Made by a program: the position numbers and the translations under genes | Shown here: positions 1 to 28,305 of the stretch, in pieces | Layout: the number at the start of each line of letters is the position of its first letter | Position numbering within the stretch: position 1 is the first letter of the stretch | The notes under the pieces: generated by a model | The model's database searches: none | Told to the model about the DNA's origin: nothing | The model's input: only the letters and a program-made list of their open reading frames with translations | Source: Phallusia mammillata | Lineage: Eukaryota; Chordata; Ascidiacea; Phlebobranchia; Ascidiidae | Assembly (NCBI GenBank): GCA_003260075.1 | Contig: QLIY01000668.1 | Coordinates: forward strand, 28,287 to 92,286 | Direction: 5' to 3' | DNA length: 64,000 bases

Positions 1-937
1 TCAGATCAAATTTACAGTTTAGTGCAGTGGTGTCCAACTTGGTAACACTGCTGTGCCAATTTTGACTTGCACTTGTGTGCCAACATTTGTTGTATTGTAA
101 ACCTTGGTATAGTTTACCTGTCAAATGTTCGGCCCTTTTTGCACATGCAAACCTTTCTTGCAGTTTGTAGCAAAGGTCTTCAAGTGTACGTTACTATTGT
201 TACCCTTTGCCAAATTTTTCAGATATTTTTTTCTAGGCTAACCCCAAATATTTGGCCAATATGTGGAACCTGAAAAAAGCCTGTTAAGGACAAATTTTGT
301 GGGGGGGGGGGTTAAATACACTTGTGTGTCAACATTTGTTTTATTGTAAACCTTGGTATAGTTTACCTGTCAAATATTAACCACAAATATTCGGCCAATA
401 TGTGGAACCTGAAAAAAGCCTGTTAAGGACAAATTTTGTGTTGCCAAAAGCATATAAAAACTTGTTTATGACAGAAAATGGACAAAATGTTTGATGGTGT
501 GATCATAATGTTTGCAAAAACTCAAGTGCCGTAAATGCCACATTTGGCACACATACCATGTGCTGGATTTAGCGAATTTGTGTAACTTTTTACAAACCGG
601 AATTATAATGTTTTTAAAGATTAGTGCAAACTAACACAGCCAAAACTTTGTGCAAATCAATATTTAGTACAGTTTTACAACTGTGACAACAATGTACCTG
701 TATGTTTTACTGTATTAGTGTATTCCCATTCTAATGGTCCTTCCAAATTGTCTTGTAAAGATGGCAAGGTGATCACTGTGCCGTATAGGAACAAATATTT
801 ATCAAATCAATAGTAACCAGTTTAAACAAATATCTAAGCTTAACCACAAGACAATTTGTAAAATAACGAAAATTTGGTATCATTTTGTATTGTGTACAAA
901 ATTTATGTTGTTTGATGTTTGTGCTTTATTTAATCAG
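1..937 (+). other. Upstream intron of the ORP gene
   Basis: No coding exon is recognisable here. The stretch ends in an acceptor (tttaatcag) directly before the first ORP exon at 938, so it is most simply an intron whose upstream exons lie outside the window. It contains a G-run duplication at 61-440 and otherwise AT-rich unique sequence. Confidence 0.6.
61..440. repeat. Direct duplication bridged by G11 run
   Basis: A segment at about 61-300 (acttgtgtgccaac to aaattttgtg) recurs at 312-440 immediately after a G run at 301-311. The second copy lacks about 110 bases from the middle of the first and carries a few substitutions. This is the first example of a pattern seen across the whole window. 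Confidence 0.85.
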
Positions 938-3900
938 ACATGATGAAACATACACTTGGACCAACCCTAAATGCTCAGTACACAATATTGTTGTCGGAAA
1001 ACTTTGGATTGAACAGCATGGTGTAATGGACATTGTAAACCACAAGTAAGCGCTCTCGTACAATTTTTTTTTTGTAAAAGTTTTCACATAAATTCAGACG
1101 AGTTGCAAGTTCTCACATGATTTTTTATAAATTGAAAGTTTTCACATAAATTTGGAGGATTTGAAAGTTTTCGCATGATTTTTCATAAAATTAAAGTTTT
1201 CACTAAAATGTCATATTTCGGTGTATAGTTTGTTTTTTTAGCTTTTTCAGCACTTGTATATCTGTTTGAATGAAACTAAACATGTAATAACATTAATAAC
1301 AAACCAGGTCCCTTTTGATTTGTAAACATACATCATGTATTGAACATAGCCACAGCCTGCCAGATTGATAACAGTTTGTTTACCCTGTGTATGGATCCAA
1401 TCTTTTATAATGGGATTGACATCTGAAAATGATAAGATCTTGATAATACTAAGCCACATACCATGGTGATGTTGAATATAGCCATATACCACATATTTTT
1501 GGCCCAGAACAAAACTCTGTAAAATGTCATGTAGGGAGTGGCCAAAGCCACAAATTTCTGCTTTTGTGAGCACAAAATATCCTACACTTTTTAAAATAGG
1601 GGTGGTAACAAGGTTTCTAATCAAAAAGTCTTTGAACTTTTGTTCATATGTTTTCACTTATATGTTCACTAAACCTTTTTTATGTTTAGAACAAATGAAA
1701 AATGTGTTGTGACCTTCAAACCCTACAGCTGGTTCAGAAATGACCTTAACAAAGTTGAAGGACATGTCTTTACATCAGAGTAAGATTTTTTTCCATTTTT
1801 CTTTACGTATTCACTGGCAACAATTAGAGACTGTTTTATGGAAAAAAAAATTTGAAAAATTGGCTTTTTGCCTTTGAACTGAAACCATTTTTGTTTCACA
1901 TAGGCGACATACCTCATTTAAACTGTCAACCACATGAAGAGTTTTGGTTTAGTATCACGGTGCTAAATTAATACTGTAACCCTATTATAGAGTATAGATT
2001 TTTAGGGGGGGGGGTGTTTGTGAAATAGTGTTTAGTTTAGTAGTAAAAATTGAAACCTTACACCAGGTTTCTAATCAAAAAGTCTTTGAACTTTTGTTCA
2101 TATGTTTTCACTTATATGTTCACTAAACCTTTTTTATGTTTAGAACAAATGAAAAATGTGTTGTGACCTTCAAACCCTACAGCTGGTTCAGAAATGACCT
2201 TAACAAAGTTGAAGGACATGTCTTTACATCAGAGTAAGATTTTTTTCCATTTTTCTTTACGTATTCACTGGCAACAATTAGAGACTGTTTTATGGGGAAA
2301 AAAATTATAAAAAAAAATTTGAAAAATTGGCTTTTTGCCTTTGAACTGAAACCATTTTTGTTTCACATAGGCGACATACCTCATTTAAACTGTCAACNNN
2401 NNNNNNNNNNNNNNNNNNNNNNNNNNNNNNNNNNNNNNNNNNNNNNNNNNNNNNNNNNNNNNNNNNNNNNNNNNNNNNNNNNNNNNNNNNNNNNNNNNNN
2501 NNNNNNNNNNNNNNNNNNNNNNNNNNNNNNNNNNNNNNNNNNNNNNNNNNNNNNNNNNNNNNNNNNNNNNNNNNNNNNNNNNNNNNNNNNNNNNNNNNNN
2601 NNNNNNNNNNNNNNNGGTCAGTTTTTTAAAACGTTAAATAGGACATACTTCAAACAATATCTGGGGTGAATCTAATTTTATTGTTTGTATTCTACATAGT
2701 ATTATTATTTAAGCCCAGTGCCGATCACTGTGTTTTACCTTACAACACCCGACTTTCTCATGGTTATCTCTTGAATTGCATTATTTTCAACTTTGCATGT
2801 GTGGGGACCCATGAGTTTTTGCCTGCAGAAACGACTAAAGTTATAAAAGACGATGGCTAATATGGGACCCAATACAAAATAAGCATAGGAAATATATTCA
2901 TGTTTTAAAATAGGTTATAGTGTATATGCAAGGGCAATATGTGCTAAGCCACCCTTCTAGTTTTTTTACCCACATTGTTTGCTGAGTTATTTATTACAAA
3001 AAATGTTAAAGGGTTTGCATTGCGCTCAAACTTATCCTTGATAGGACAACAAATCAGTGTATTACAAGGATGAATACATTTTTGACCGGGGTGTACTAAT
3101 TTTTGAGTAAACGTGAAAAGGGTGTACCATTTCAGAAAAGGTTGACACTGCTGTAGACAGTACACACCATTTCAACTCAGTGAAGCTCGTGACAAAGATT
3201 TGTTACATGAGCCAATATAGCCGCCTTACAGCACTCCAGTTTGTTGGGAGTAATATGCTTAAAAGCCATGCCTCACCTAACCTGTTCAATGCCACAACTG
3301 GACATTCTTAGTCTAATTTAGCTAGCTGCTTGTTGGGAACGTATCTTTGGTCCTAGAAAACTAATCAGACTTTTGTGTTTAGCAAAGTGAAAGTCCGTGT
3401 CCTGGAAGGCGATTGGACGAAACATATTTACTCCATGAGTCCTGAGGCACATGAAAGATTTCTTTCTATGTCAGCTGGTGCTAGCACTAATACACCACAG
3501 AAGTCGCAAAAATCAAAATCAAGATCGGTAAGGCTTGTTGTCTTAATGTTTTTTGTATCTTACTATAGTTTGTGTTACAATCTTTTTTGTTTACAAAGTA
3601 CTAACAATCTAGGACCACAATCAACATTATTTTATGTTTATTTCTCTTTTCCCTGATTGCTATTAAAGTTTTTTATCAAATGTCAGTTGGTTTACAGCTT
3701 TTGGTCAAGAAACAGTTCTTAGGCTTATACAGGGTTACACTTGACTTATAAAGTGGTGCACTGACGCATATTTGTCAACTATGTAAAGTTTTAAAGTTCT
3801 AAACCTATAATGATTACGGTAAAATGGGGTTTTTGGTCCCATTTTAAAAGGTAAAAGTTTGAGCAATTTTATGAGAAACACCACTGACAGTATGATTTCT

Positions 3901-4676
3901 GTGTAACTGAAAAACTGCTTAACATGCTCAACTAAACAAATTCTGTATGGTGTTGCCCATTCCTACCATAGACTATTTCGTCTGCATTAAATTATGGATT
4001 GATTTTTATCCATGTTCTCTTGAAAATAATTTAAATTTAAAGCCTAATTTCATTTCAGCATTCTGTGTCGTCTGAAGAAGCGTCCCCATATTTATCAAGC
4101 TTATGTGATGACCATGATTGTAAGCTTTTGTGGCAAGTACAAGAACGACCCGAGTCTTCCGCTGAAGTGGGTTTTAAATATTTTATTATTACCCTACTTT
4201 TCTTCAACCAAATCCTCACCAAACTAATCCTTGTTATAACACAGATGTATAATATGACTAAATTTGCAATGTCCCTGAACTCGGAAGAGGTCAAAGGTTA
4301 TGACCTTCCACCCACAGACAGTCGACTCCGACCTGATATTAGAGAACTCGAAAACGGCGACATCGGTAAGTTAATTCTGTTGCGTTAGAATTTGTTTCAT
4401 GACTGTGTTGGATTTGCCTGTAGATGGCGCAAGTGCGCAAAAACATCGACTTGAAGAGCAACAGCGCGCCGCGCGAAAGTTACGTCATAAAAAGAAAAGC
4501 GAATGGTCGCCGAGGTAACACATATGACGTCATGTGATTTGATGATGTTATAATAATGATTGTGACGTCACAGGTGGTTTAAAAAAGGCGAAAATCCGGC
4601 ATCCAAAAGTCAGGATTGGTTGTTTGAAGGCAAATACCATCAGCGCGACTGGTCCGACTGCCCGAAGATTTTTTAG
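938..4676 (+). CDS. OSBPL1A/2: Oxysterol-binding protein-related protein, ORP1/ORP2-like (C-terminal exons)
   Basis: This is the sterol and phosphoinositide transfer domain (ORD) of an OSBP-related protein, a cytosolic lipid carrier acting at membrane contact sites. Seven exons are visible: 938-1045, 1690-1779, 3383-3527, 4059-4166, 4245-4365, 4424-4514 and 4574-4676. Their phases agree and give about 255 residues. Family landmarks are VHNIVVGKLWIEQHG, KVEGHVF, EGDWTKHIYS, the LLWQVQERP strand, YNMTKFAMSLN, LPPTDSRLRPDIRELENGD, RLEEQQRAARK and a final WLFEGKYHQRDWSDCP. The LRPDIR-x-LENGD block and the RLEEQQR helix best match ORP1/ORP2 among the ORPs, but the subfamily is judged from memory. 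The ORD signature and N-terminal part lie upstream of the window. A complete second copy of exon 1690-1779 sits at 2144-2233. The gene converges on TFAP2. Confidence 0.88.
1606..2397 (+). repeat. Duplicated ORP exon with flanking intron
   Basis: Bases 1606-1935 (intron end, exon 1690-1779, donor and following intron) recur nearly unchanged from about 2064 up to the N gap at 2398. The second exon copy spans 2144-2233 and keeps both splice sites and an identical coding sequence. A G10 run at 2005-2014 lies between the copies but is not flush with them. Including both exons would add 30 residues in tandem in frame, because 90 is divisible by three. Confidence 0.85.
2398..2615. other. Assembly gap (218 N)
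   Basis: A run of N marks unsequenced bases inside the intron after the duplicated ORP exon. No ORP residues seem to be missing, because the exons on both sides join contiguously and in phase. Confidence 0.99.
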
Positions 4677-4836
4677 TTTCTGTGACGTCATCACCTTCAT
4701 CGTCATCATCAGCAATGTTACGTCAGTAGGAAATTGGATCGTGTTTTTTTGATTTTTTTTTCACCACAAGAAGTTTTACCCTTTTCTTCTTATGCACCAA
4801 GTTTGAGTTGTTTTACTTCTGTGCAATTACTACTCG

Positions 4837-4842
4837 AATAAA
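4837..4842 (+). terminator. Poly(A) signal of the ORP gene
   Basis: AATAAA lies about 160 bases after the ORP stop codon, in a plausible 3' UTR, and is followed by a T-rich stretch. It is 150 bases from the convergent TFAP2 stop codon. Confidence 0.65.
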
Positions 4843-4990
4843 AAAGTTTTAACTTTCGTCTCGCCCCTCCCCCTGGACTATTACGTCACAAGACTCGACT
4901 GTTACGTCACAAAAAGCACGCGTGGTCGGTGAAGCGTGAAACGGTCGTTATATTTTCATACACATTGTTACATGGTAAACACAAAAAAAC

Positions 4991-9241
<4,251 letters not shown>

Positions 9242-9366
9242 TTTCTCGTTTTAAAGTTTTTTGTAAAGAAAACAAATGCTGAAATTGAAATTTTACATTA
9301 ATTAAAAACTCGCACGAAGATTTTTGGTAGTTGCAAAGTACTGCCACTTGGCAAATTGCACGTTGT

Positions 9367-9690
9367 TGTCTCGCTTACGATTCTACAACGCAAAGAACGA
9401 TAATAACAGCTCATTATTATTCGCTGTAGATCCAAACAAAGACAGTGATTTACACCGTTATCTACTCTTTCGCAATACAAACTCAATTCAATACAAGATT
9501 AACCGCTTAAAATTTGAATGGGGGGGGGGACTCGCTTACGACTCTACAACGCAAAGAACGATAATAACAGCTCATTATTCCTCGCTGTAGATCCAAACAA
9601 AGGCAGTGATTTACACCGTTATCTACTCTTTTGCAATACAAACTCAATTCAATACAAGATTAACCGCTTAAAATTTGAATGGGGGGGGGG
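9367..9690. repeat. Two direct copies each ending in a G run
   Basis: Units 9367-9529 and 9531-9690 are about 150 bp, share over 90 percent of bases by eye, and both end in tgaatggggggg. Here the G run belongs to the unit. The copies lie just upstream of the TFAP2 start, in the 5' flank. Confidence 0.85.
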
Positions 9691-11564
9691 AAGTTTTTAA
9701 GTAAATGTAATAATTGCGCGTTTTAAATATGGATTAGTACCGATAGAAAACAATTGTTTTTTTAATGTTTCCATGTAATATTTTTTTAATATTTAACCCT
9801 GAAGCGAAATTGAGTACAGCATGAATTTGATTGCATGACGAAATATAAATATATTTTGTCGTTTTTAAATATATTATTGTGACTTTAGGACTAACTGACA
9901 AGTTTTGTTTGTCCAATAATACTATCACAATATCAAGATTTAATTTTGTTTTAACATAAAAGTTACAAAACGCGTTTGAAAGATTTCAAATCGGAATTGA
10001 GGGCATCTTATTGATGGGTTTAAAAAGTGCGGTTTGCAAAACAAAATCACAGGATTAAAAAGGGTTTAATTTAAAGCAAATATTCTTAGCATTAAAAAAT
10101 AAGGCATTCTGCGTAGGCGAATTATTCATCGTCAAATGCGAATAACAAAAATCCGCGCCAAAATTTCTCGCCTGAAGCGTCACGTGGCAAAGCCTTACTG
10201 ACGTCACCAAGTGTTGACGATTTTGCTCAGCTCCAAATTTAGAACGTTTTACGGCGAAAAGCGATTGTAAAAATAGATAGTTCATACTAGTTTGCCCAGT
10301 AACACCTTAATTCAAATTTTGTTTACATTTTTTGGCGAATTTTTACTTGCTTTACTCCTCTTACGTTGCTCCCATAAGGTGTTAAAGTAAGTTTAAGCTA
10401 AGCAGCGTCTAAGCGGGAAGCAAAAATCCCGGCGTTTTAGGCTTTGGGTCTTTAAAGGCGTTAAGACTTTAGAATGATGCAAATTTTTCGGCGGAAATTT
10501 CGTAAGACAACTTATTGTGTGGTCTGTTGTAAATATTGTTGCCTAATACAAGTGCACTTGCGAAATAAACTGATCTGACGCTGGCGAGCTGCTCTAAATT
10601 GCTTTGAGAAATCCTCAGGCGAGGCCTCTGGCGCGCACCTTGGGCTACAAAACTGCACCTCGATTCTGTTCTATGTTCTAAGTCGTCTCGTTGAGCAGAT
10701 TATTGTCCGCGTTCACCGACTAGTTCGTCTTCTTTTTTCAAACAATCCAGTGAAATTCCGACCTACATTTTGCCCTCGGGCGCATGAAAGTGACAATTAC
10801 GCATCAAAGAAAAACCAAACAAGTTGAGGTATCAGAGCAGCGCAGTGTCTCCTTATTCTCCACCTGTACGACTGTACCTGCGAGCGACCAGTTGAATGCC
10901 TCTGGGCCATCGACGACGACTTATAAACCTCCGTTGCTCCAACTTTGCGCGGCCATTTTCGCGAAAGTTCAACGATTAGTTATCATGCATTTCGCGCCCG
11001 CATGCCCCCAGCAATTACGACAATTGTTTTCGTTCCATTGGCATTGCGCGCCGATAAGACCTATTGTCTTCGGCCGTGACGTAACGCGATAGTGACGTCA
11101 CCTTCGTCTGGGACTGGATCGTAAAAATATTGAGGTACGACATGCCGGTAGCTGTAAACTGTAAAAACAGTTATTATTTGCGAACGCGATATCCCACGTG
11201 ACAGGTAATTACGTCATAAATGTCCCCTATGTGACGTAATAATGGACCAGGCGATGTTTGCTTTCGGAAAAGGTATTTTTTAATAGAAAGAAGCGTGTTT
11301 CGCCTTTTCGGTGCGACGAAGTGAAAATGAAAGTGAAGACAAATAATTTGTGACAAACTCATGAAGAAAAAAAAGTAAAGTATACTTCTTTCATGGCAGT
11401 AAATTTGTAAGAAACATAAAAATCTAACCAATAATACACTAAAAAAGAGAAGCATTTGTAACTAAATCGACCCTCAACGCATTAGTTGTTAAATGAAAGC
11501 ATTCCCATAATTGCCATAAAGAACTTTTAAATATTTTGTAAGGAAACATAAAATCAGTCTCCCG
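9691..11564. promoter_or_regulatory. Region between TFAP2 and SNAPC4 3' end
   Basis: No supported coding exon is present. Bases 9700-10550 are AT-rich. Bases 10560-11110 are richer in CpG and contain a 102-codon open frame without a recognisable motif. TGACGTCA octamers occur near 10199 and 11092. The region lies 5' of TFAP2, so promoter, 5' UTR exon and enhancer are all possible. I found no splice structure linking it to exon 9241-8960. Confidence 0.35.
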
Positions 11565-25009
<13,445 letters not shown>

Positions 25010-26003
25010 GATTTCTATTTGTTGCAGGAAATCTGCTGCGAAAAAGTAAAACAAACTGTAAATTCCCATGCTTCTGACTTCTGAGCCATTTTGAGCACAA
25101 GAAATGACAAAAATGTGTAGTGCAATTGACATACAAACTATTCTGAGTGCAAAAAAAACTCAAAAACACATTTTTTTTATAGTTTTGAAAGATATTTTCA
25201 AAAACAAACAAACAGCAACAGACACACCACAAACTTAAAAATTCTATTTTTAATCAAATATTTTACACAGCGGTTTTGTTCAATTTGGCAAATTTTGATT
25301 TGAAACGAAATTATGCTTACCGTTTAGAATTTTCACAGTCCAAAACAGTTAGATAAAATCCCTCAAAACAGGAAAAGTTTTGCTCCAGTGTCTGTTGTTT
25401 AAGGTGGACTTTTGCGCCAAACGTCCATGCTTCGTTTTCCCATATTTTCACGCGTATTGGTACGCTATGATATACAGCAAATGTTAAACTTTGTCCTTAA
25501 GACTTGAAATATATACCACCCAACTGGCGAAAACAATTTTGCAAATGCCAAATTACCAACAAATAAATCAAAATGCAGTTATAATAAACAAAACATATTT
25601 TACACATTTTGGCCGGTTACCACGCATTTTTTGATTTTTGGACTTCATGTTATTTTGTTGAAACTTTGGCATATTTTGTAAGGTAGAAAACAACATAAAT
25701 ATTTTTGCAATAATTTGAGTTTTTATAATTAAACGTTTAGTTTAACAATGTTTCAAGCATAATTGCGGCTTTTGATTAATTTACTTTGGTATAGTCTTAT
25801 TTAAATTATGAATCTAAAATTTGATTATGATTTGCAGTGATAATCCAAATTGTTTTATTTTATGTTGTTGTCCCTTGCAAAGTTATAATAGTGTGGGCTG
25901 ATTTCGGCCGCCGTGCTGCAGGCTTCATTCATGTTGTTTAAATGTTTTGCATTGAAAGCAAAAGTTCAAAAAAATCAAAATAGAGTTGTGAGGTTGTGAC
26001 AAA
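25010..26003. promoter_or_regulatory. Divergent promoter region of SNAPC4 and PPP1R8
   Basis: The two start codons face away from each other across about 1 kb. On the minus strand a donor (gtaag, plus position about 25321) and an acceptor (about 25033) fit a 5' UTR intron of SNAPC4. No other coding exon is visible. AT-rich, with no clear TATA element that I can defend. Confidence 0.6.
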
Positions 26004-28227
26004 ATGTCGAAAATAAAGACGGGTGTTCCCATGCCATCCGCAAGAATGGATTTTGAGATTCCGTCATGGTAATGCAATATGTTTTGATTATATTTATTTC
26101 TTTTGCATGATGTCCGAGCCTTTTATTATTTATTCTTTTATTCAATTTTAACACAACGTATTTTTTAGGGCTGGAATGGCACCGCCCGGGACACATTTGG
26201 ACGTGATGAAGGGAGATAAGTTGATTGAGGTAAGTATATATGTCTGCAATTGTTTGATTAATTCAGCATCATCAAAATGTAGAAAAACAGTCATTATTTA
26301 CACCCAGTCTGCAGAGTATTGCAGCTGCACTCGCTAGTTTATTTTGACAGAACAATGTTGCATGCCAGGTTTTTTTTTATTGTTTGCGACAATTTAGCAT
26401 AAAGTGTTGTCTGCCCCCCCCCCTTATTTACACCCAGTCTGCAGAGTATTGCAGCTGCACTCACTAGTTTATTTTGACAGAACAATGTTGCATGCCAGGT
26501 TTTTTTTATTGTTTGCGACAATTTAGCATAAAGTATTGTCTGGCCCTTGCTATCACTTGTGTCATATACAGTAGAAATAAATAAAAATATCTCAAAAAAA
26601 AGTTATGTCACTTAACAAAAAGTAAAATGCAACACCTCTTATTACATGTATTTTTCATTTCAATTTGCCCCTAGAGCGCACTGGGCATATCACTTTCTTT
26701 TTCTGCTCCCAAAACAGTGATTTTTATTATGCGTTGCTAAACTTTTACTTTTCCCAGGCAGTAGTCATGCTTAATTGTGTTAGATCTATAACAGTCGCTA
26801 CATTTTTTGCTGGTTTGCTTGCGAATTGCTACTTGTGATCGCCTCGAGAAGCAAAAAAGCATATAATCAAAATTTTTTGTTTGTTTATGTTAGAAAATCT
26901 GCCTAAATAACTATTTTGAGATCAGCACGCGGTATAAAACACAGAACGTAGTGGTGCTGCACATCAAAGATTTCATTATGGAACTGCCACATTTTGCAGA
27001 CTGGTTAACAACAAAACACTCATTAGTTAGGACAAAAACTGATACTGTTGGGACAAAAATCCTGTTGTTCTTCTAATTTCCACTTTAATAAAAAAGAAAT
27101 AAAGATAAAACAGGCACCGTAAACTGTTAAATAGAAATTGTCTCTGAATTTAGTTTTTTAATAACGTATTTATCAGAAAGAAATTGTAATAACAAACTAT
27201 ATGGAATAATACAAAGTACAGTATGGATGGAATAATACAAACTGCCTGACAAATTCTTGTTTGAATTCAGGTTGCTAAATTCCATCCTAGAACATTTTTT
27301 TATTGCCAGATTTTTAGGCTCAATATCATGATGTTGATATTGGGTTATGTACCTGGCAACAATCTGTTTTGCTTAAAACATTTTTTTAAATGATAATGAA
27401 CTATGTCAGGGGTCGGCAACCTTTTATGCGACGCATGCCAATTTACTTGTTACTTCCATGTGTTAATGACCTCGCGTACCAACGTTTTTCTAAATAATAG
27501 TGGTTCATGCCAGCAGATAACAATAATAAAGACAAAGCAGAGTGTTTTGTGCATGTAAGGCTAAATTTTAAGACAATGGCATGATGAAAACTATAAACAA
27601 GCAGTATAACAGGTTAAATTGTTACTTCAATATAAACATGGAAATCGGTTGGCGTGCCATGAAAAACTACCTCGCGTGCCAACCTTGGCATGCATGCCAG
27701 GGCGTGCCGACCCCTGAACTATGTTATGTTAACTGGACAGAAAAACAAATTGTACATGATTTTTCATTTTGTGACTCAGCAAAATAAGCCTTGTTTTTTA
27801 ATTTTTAATTTGAAGTTATGATACATATTGCTCTATAAAGCCTTGCTACAGAAGTTTTTTTTTGTAAAATGTTGACCAATTGTTTTACTCTTGACTAGAA
27901 ACTTATCATTGATGAAAAGAAGTGTTATTTTTTCGGCCGAAACTCTGAATCATGTGACTTTGTGATGGACCATGCATCTTGTTCAAGGGTTCATTCTGCA
28001 CTGATGTTTCACAAACACCTCAAGCGAATGTTTATTGTCGATCTTGGCAGCAGTAAGTGATATGTTTTCAAGTTTTCTATCCTTTTTTTATGAATAGTAA
28101 AAAAGCATCAAGCCAGTAGATGATAAGCTGCCTAGTGTTTTGACCTTTTTGAAGATGGTTTAAAAGAATCTGTAAGCATAGAGCCAATAAATGATAAGCT
28201 GCAGACAGTGTTTTACCCTGTTGCTCC

Positions 28228-28305
<78 letters not shown>

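Noticed and set aside
10784..11092. 102-codon open frame upstream of TFAP2
   Set aside because: It has no recognisable domain and no exon-like borders, and it lies in a CpG-rich stretch where stops are rare by composition.
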